Assembly (NCBI GenBank): GCA_964409675.1
Contig: CAYPEF010000038.1
Coordinates: forward strand, 1 to 17,259
Direction of reading: 5' to 3'
Source: CAYMDD01 sp964409675
GTDB taxonomy: Bacteria > Pseudomonadota > Alphaproteobacteria > Rickettsiales > SXRF01
Length of the DNA stretch: 17,259 nt
In this document: positions 13,499-17,259 of the stretch, piece after piece
Layout: the number at the start of each line of letters is the position of its first letter
Position numbering within the stretch: the stretch's first letter is position 1
The notes under the pieces: generated by a model
The model's input: only the letters and a program-made list of their open reading frames with translations
Told to the model about the DNA's origin: nothing
The model's database searches: none
Translations under genes and position numbers: made by a program

Positions 13499-15692
13499 AT
13501 TGCAGGTTCTTAAAGCCCACCTGGATGCGGAAGCTGGTGCTGGGGCGCACATCGCGGTCGGTGGTCAGATCCCGGTTGGCGGCGGTGGTAACGGTGATGC
13601 ATTCATTCTGATATACCAGCCCGACGCCTCCGTTGATAACCGAGCTTTGCTGCAGATTATGCCGTGCGCCGAGTGAGATGGCCCATTCTTTCGTTAATTG
13701 TATCGCGGTGGAGCCGTACACTTCCCGGCGCGATCCCAGAACGGGGTCGTCGTTCAGGTCGAGATAGGCGGCATTTAAGCTGAAGCGCTTGAAGCTCAGC
13801 ATTGCATCCACTTCCTGCCGGTTGGGGGTAAGGCCGTCCTTGTCGAGGCGGACCTGGTAATTGACGTCCAGCGGCGCGATATGCACGCTCAGACGGCTGA
13901 TATAGTCGGAGAAATGGCTACGTAAATCGTTGGTGAGTGGAAAGAGCGGGTCGTTCACCATGCGGTAATCCTGCCCAACCACCCAGGAGGCGTAGCGGTC
14001 GTCGCCGAAATCCACCTGGCTGCGCAGGCCATAATTGACGCGCGGGCCGGTTTCCACCCGGTCATAACCGGGGAAGCGGTCGGTGCTGAAGAGATTTAAG
14101 TCAGAGAATTCCGGCGCGGCGCTGTCTTCATTGGGAATTTTGGAGGAGTTGCTGCCGCGCGGGCTAACAGTGAAAGTGGCTTGCGGCTCCAGGATGACGC
14201 TCGCGGTTTCAAAACGCCGGATCAGCGGGTAGCGCCAGCCTAGCGAGGCTTGCGGCACGATGCGCCCAGTTTCGCCGTCATACAGCGTGCCATTCGGTTG
14301 CAGCACATTCGCCACTGAATAAATGTCGGTGCGCAGCTCGGTAGCGAGCTCGAAAATATGGCCGCCTTCGCTGATGTAGGGCGCTGCCCAGCGCGCTGTG
14401 GCGGAGGCACGGCGGCTGTCCGCCCCTTCCTGGCGCATGAGCGATAAGAGATTGCCGCTCAAAGTCAGGCGGGAGCCGTAAGCCAGCGGGTCGCTTTCAT
14501 ATTCGAAATAAGCCAGCGGAGCGACAAAGGGAGTGTGTTTCAGGTCGTCCGAGGCGGTCAGGCCCTGGAAGGAAAGCGCTTCGATGCTGGCATAGCTGGA
14601 GCGGCCGCTATGCACCATGTTGAAGCCCTGAGTGAAAAGGCGTGAGGTCAGCAGCGTTTCGTTGCTGAATTCATAGCGGCGCAGATAGGTGTCGTCCGAG
14701 GTGCGGTTGACGTCGAAGCCCCAGTTCCAGTCGTCATTCAGCGTAAAGCGGCCTTCGCCAAAAATATGGCCGCGCCAGGTATGGCCATAAGTGGGATTGC
14801 CGAACGGGTCGCGGTCGCGCGGGTGGGTGATGCTGCCGCGCAGCGACATGCTGCCGGTATCGAACAGCTGCCGGTATTCGCCCGCCATCACCAGCCCTTC
14901 ATTGGAAGTGAATATAGGGGTGAGCATGGCATCGTAGCTGGGGGAAAGCGCCAAGTATACGGGAGTGACATAGACCGATCCCAGATTGCTGGAATGCCGG
15001 TATTCCGGCGCCATCAGGCCGCTTTTATTTTCCGCGCCGGGGGTGGCGTGCGAGAGATAGGGGGTATAGAGCACCGGCACGCCGTAGAGATCGAAATAGG
15101 CGTTATGGTAGCGCACTTTCTCGGCCTCGGTGTCGATCAGCACGTCCTGCGCGCGGATCTGCCAGAGGGGGCGCTTGGGGCTGCCGTCTTCGCAGCGGGT
15201 GGAGCAGGGGGAGTAAACGGCTTTCAGCAGCTGCGTCTGGTGGTCGTTGAGCCTTCTGGCCTCGCGCGCGGCGAACAGGGACTGGTCGGACATGCGTACG
15301 CGGAATTCATGGATGATGCCTTGCTGGAGGTCGTCCTTCAGTGTCGCTTCCTCGGCGAAATAGACGTTGCCCGACGGCTCCAGTACCGAGACGTTGCCGC
15401 TGGCATGCACCTCGTTGCGGTTCTGGTTGTAGCTGACCTTGTTGGCAAGCAGAATGGTGTCGCCCTGCGTGATTTCCACCTTGCCCTCGGCGGTGACGAC
15501 ACCCTGCTCATGGTCATAGTCCATATGCTCGGCTTCAAGCGTGACCGGGAGGGTAGCGGAAACGGCGTTCTTGCTTGGCGCTGTCACCGAGCGGGGGCCG
15601 GTGCCCGGCGCGGCGGCGCGCGCCACCAAGCTGCCGAGACAGGTGAGTGCGGTGGCACAGAACAGCAGGGAAATGCGGGAAGGGCTACGCAT
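13497..15692 (-). CDS. lptD: LPS-assembly outer-membrane protein LptD
   Basis: A 731-residue outer-membrane barrel that, with LptE, inserts lipopolysaccharide into the outer leaflet. Residues 1-27 are a signal peptide ending ARA-AA. Residues about 50-160 are the LptA-like (OstA) periplasmic beta-jellyroll (VTLEAEHMDYDHEQGVVTAE, KVSYNQNRNEVHASGNV). The rest is the LptD barrel (YFDLYGVPVLYTPYLSH 199-215, SGLMAPEY 224-231), ending in the aromatic-rich strand FRIQVGFKNLQ. Cysteines C163 and C167 (SPCSTRC) and C698 (QNEC) could make the inter-domain disulfide that the family uses, though the pattern is not the E. coli one. Start at ATG 15692 has AGGGG 7 bases before it. It follows the cytochrome c1 gene by 47 bases on the same strand. 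The common alphaproteobacterial partners surA and pdxA are not downstream here; a convergent CsbD gene is. Confidence 0.95.
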   Translation of the reverse strand: MRSPSRISLLFCATALTCLGSLVARAAAPGTGPRSVTAPSKNAVSATLPVTLEAEHMDYDHEQGVVTAEGKVEITQGDTILLANKVSYNQNRNEVHASGNVSVLEPSGNVYFAEEATLKDDLQQGIIHEFRVRMSDQSLFAAREARRLNDHQTQLLKAVYSPCSTRCEDGSPKRPLWQIRAQDVLIDTEAEKVRYHNAYFDLYGVPVLYTPYLSHATPGAENKSGLMAPEYRHSSNLGSVYVTPVYLALSPSYDAMLTPIFTSNEGLVMAGEYRQLFDTGSMSLRGSITHPRDRDPFGNPTYGHTWRGHIFGEGRFTLNDDWNWGFDVNRTSDDTYLRRYEFSNETLLTSRLFTQGFNMVHSGRSSYASIEALSFQGLTASDDLKHTPFVAPLAYFEYESDPLAYGSRLTLSGNLLSLMRQEGADSRRASATARWAAPYISEGGHIFELATELRTDIYSVANVLQPNGTLYDGETGRIVPQASLGWRYPLIRRFETASVILEPQATFTVSPRGSNSSKIPNEDSAAPEFSDLNLFSTDRFPGYDRVETGPRVNYGLRSQVDFGDDRYASWVVGQDYRMVNDPLFPLTNDLRSHFSDYISRLSVHIAPLDVNYQVRLDKDGLTPNRQEVDAMLSFKRFSLNAAYLDLNDDPVLGSRREVYGSTAIQLTKEWAISLGARHNLQQSSVINGGVGLVYQNECITVTTAANRDLTTDRDVRPSTSFRIQVGFKNLQ

Positions 15693-15739
15693 GACGCATC
15701 CCCTGCGCCGCCAGCGTTGGACAGGGAAAGCGCTGCGCC

Positions 15740-16507
15740 CTATTCCTCAAGGCGCTTCCAGATGCGCTTCTTGGCGATGTACATGAACACGCAGAAGATG
15801 GTGAGGAAAAGCATCACCTTCACACCCATCGATTTGCGGTGTTCCATCTCCGGCTCAGCAGCCCATTGCAGGAAGGTGACCACGTCATGCGTCATCTGGT
15901 CCACGGAAGCCTTGGTGCCGTCTTCGTAAGAAACCTGACCGTCGCTGATCGGTTGTGGCATGGCGAGGAAACCGCCGGGGAAGTACGGATTGTAATGCAA
16001 TCCGTCTCGCGGCGCTTTGACGCCCGCGGGCGGTTCTTCGTAGCCGGTGAGGAGCGAATAGATGTAATTCGCGCCGTCATGACGGGCTTTGACGATCAGG
16101 CTTAAATCCGGCGGCGCGGCGCCGTTATTGGCAGCGCGGGCGGCCTGTTCATTCGGGAAGGGCGAGGGGAAATGGTCCGCCGGGATGCCGGGGCGCTTGA
16201 ACATCTCGCCTTCGTCGTTCGGGCCGTCAGTCATCTCGTAAGAAGCGGCGAGGGCTTTGACTTCGGCTTCGGAGAAACCGATATCCTGCAGGTTGCGGAA
16301 GGCGACGCGCTTCAGGCTGTGGCAGGCGGCGCAGACTTCCTTATATACCTGGAAACCGCGCTGGGCCGCCTGGCGGTCCACATGGCCGAGCATGCCGTCA
16401 AAAGCCCAGACCTGCTGTTTCAGATGCACCTGCTCGGAGGCATGGGTGGTGAAGGCGGGGCCGCTTAAGAGCGCTGCGGCGAGGGCGATGCGAGTAAATT
16501 GCTTCAT
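15740..16507 (-). CDS. petC: Cytochrome c1 of the bc1 complex
   Basis: A 255-residue heme c subunit of ubiquinol:cytochrome c reductase, exposed to the periplasm. It has a signal peptide (about 1-23, ending THA), the heme-binding CAACH (C59, C62, H63), and the sixth-ligand methionine M183 in GGFLAMPQP (178-186). The conserved RPGIPADHFPSPFPNEQAAR block spans 105-124 and APPDLSLIVKAR 131-142. A C-terminal membrane anchor (about 227-246) is followed by the basic tail KKRIWKRLEE. The frame is open upstream to 16780, but the start at 16507 is set by GGAGG 8 bases upstream and the signal peptide right after. The cytochrome b stop ends one base before this ATG, so translation is probably coupled. 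Confidence 0.97.
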   Translation of the reverse strand: MKQFTRIALAAALLSGPAFTTHASEQVHLKQQVWAFDGMLGHVDRQAAQRGFQVYKEVCAACHSLKRVAFRNLQDIGFSEAEVKALAASYEMTDGPNDEGEMFKRPGIPADHFPSPFPNEQAARAANNGAAPPDLSLIVKARHDGANYIYSLLTGYEEPPAGVKAPRDGLHYNPYFPGGFLAMPQPISDGQVSYEDGTKASVDQMTHDVVTFLQWAAEPEMEHRKSMGVKVMLFLTIFCVFMYIAKKRIWKRLEE

Positions 16508-16508
16508 C

Positions 16509-17259
16509 TTAGTGCCCTCCATGTCCGTGCGCATGCTTGGCAAGCACGGCGCTGGCAATGCTTTCCGGCTGCGGCAGCGGCCGTTCAATTTTGCTGGTGA
16601 TGAACAGCAGCACGAAATGCAGGAAATAATAGGCAGTGGCGATGCGCCCGACCAGCACATACATGCCTTCCGGCGGCTTGCCGCCGATATAGCCGAGGAG
16701 CAGTACGTCCAGCAGGAACACATACACCAGCACGCGGTAGATCGGGCGGTAATTGGCGCTGCGCACCTTCGAGCGGTCAATCCACGGCAGGAAGGCCAGG
16801 ATCACGATGGCGCCGAACATGGCGATCACGCCGCCAAGCTTATCGGGAATCGCGCGCAGAATGGCGTAGAAGGGCAGGAAGTACCATTCCGGCACGATAT
16901 GCGCGGGCGTGACCATCGGGTTGGCGGGAATGTAATTGTCCGGGTGGCCGAGCTGGTTGGGCGAGAAAAAGACAAACCAGGCAAACAGCAGCGCAAACAC
17001 GCCGAGGCCGAGCGCGTCCTTCACCGAATAGAACGGATGGAAGGGGATCACGTCCTGCGAAGCCTTTACCTCGATGCCGGTGGGGTTGGTGGAGCCAAAG
17101 CGGTGCAGCGCCCAGATATGCGGCACGACCAGGCCGACCAGCACGAACGGCAGCAGGTAATGCAGCGCGAAGAAGCGGTTGAGAGTGGGGTTATCCACCG
17201 AGAAACCGCCCCACAGCCAGTGCACGATGGCCTCACCCACGCCGGGAATGGCGGAAAAG
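16509..17259 (-). CDS. petB: Cytochrome b of the bc1 complex, N-terminus outside the window
   Basis: The C-terminal 249 codons of cytochrome b, open to the right edge of the window (frame starts at 17258; the GTG at 17240 is an internal valine, not a start). The visible part begins FSAIPGVGEA, the family's FSAIPW-like block. It includes the second pair of heme histidines 14 residues apart (FALHYLLPF and VPHIWALH), the quinol-oxidation-site PEWY (HIVPEWYFLPFYAILR), and the later membrane helices. The first four helices' early part, with the other heme ligands, is missing. The C-terminal tail is histidine-rich (KHAHGHGGH). It is an inner-membrane subunit that passes electrons from ubiquinol. 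It precedes petC by one base; the Rieske gene would be expected just outside the window, upstream. Confidence 0.97.
   Translation of the reverse strand, partial: FSAIPGVGEAIVHWLWGGFSVDNPTLNRFFALHYLLPFVLVGLVVPHIWALHRFGSTNPTGIEVKASQDVIPFHPFYSVKDALGLGVFALLFAWFVFFSPNQLGHPDNYIPANPMVTPAHIVPEWYFLPFYAILRAIPDKLGGVIAMFGAIVILAFLPWIDRSKVRSANYRPIYRVLVYVFLLDVLLLGYIGGKPPEGMYVLVGRIATAYYFLHFVLLFITSKIERPLPQPESIASAVLAKHAHGHGGH

Noticed and set aside
14766..15929. A 387-codon plus-strand frame opposite lptD and petC
   Set aside because: It spans two well-supported minus-strand genes and has no domain of its own.
16508..16780. Upstream extension of the cytochrome c1 frame
   Set aside because: It lies inside petB and its translation is Cys/Ser/Arg-rich nonsense; the signal peptide begins at 16507.
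1..17259. tRNA or rRNA genes, CRISPR arrays, insertion sequences, phage genes, toxin-antitoxin pairs
   Set aside because: Reading both strands I saw no cloverleaf, regular direct-repeat array, transposase or terminal inverted repeat, and no small gene pair.

Overview
The window is about 17.3 kb of a Gram-negative chromosome, most probably from an alphaproteobacterium. It carries a cytochrome bc1 operon end (cytochrome b followed by cytochrome c1), an outer-membrane LPS-assembly gene (lptD), a short bifunctional PutA without the DNA-binding domain (a size usual in alphaproteobacteria), an alanine/sodium symporter and a CsbD stress protein. Nothing in it is phage, transposon, CRISPR, rRNA or tRNA. 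I cannot place it below class level. Two runs of exactly ten N (1699-1708 and 5981-5990) look like scaffold joins, so this is a draft and probably metagenomic assembly.

Layout. 1-1978: a large minus-strand hypothetical protein, cut by the left edge, in DNA that is visibly more AT-rich than the rest. 1979-6668: two minus-strand genes, a flotillin-like SPFH protein and, downstream, a three-part TPR / family-41 glycosyltransferase / methyltransferase fusion. A strong hairpin between them buries the Shine-Dalgarno of the glycosyltransferase gene. 6669-7002: intergenic. 7003-8385: an AGCS amino-acid symporter (minus). 8386-8490: divergent promoter region with a small dyad. 8491-9492: a 333-residue unrecognised membrane protein with three internal repeats (plus). 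9505-9897: an orphan receiver-domain protein (minus). 10073-13096: putA (plus). 13295-13447: a CsbD protein (plus), closed by a clear intrinsic terminator. 13497-17259: lptD, cytochrome c1 and the C-terminal half of cytochrome b, all minus.

How the genes fit together. Most of the right half is core metabolism and envelope: proline oxidation to glutamate (PutA feeds electrons to quinone), the bc1 complex that oxidises quinol, and LPS export. The left half is more accessory in character. The flotillin and glycosyltransferase-methyltransferase genes are a plausible transcription unit acting at the membrane or cell surface, but this is inference from orientation and spacing only.

The points most worth a second look are the Shine-Dalgarno hairpin at 4404-4445, the TPR-GT41-methyltransferase fusion with an apparently missing active-site histidine, the 49-residue tandem repeat that abuts the N-run in the flotillin gene (true repeat or assembly chimera), and the two unrecognised proteins at 1-1843 and 8491-9492. 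I found no convincing multi-gene new defence or mobile system here.
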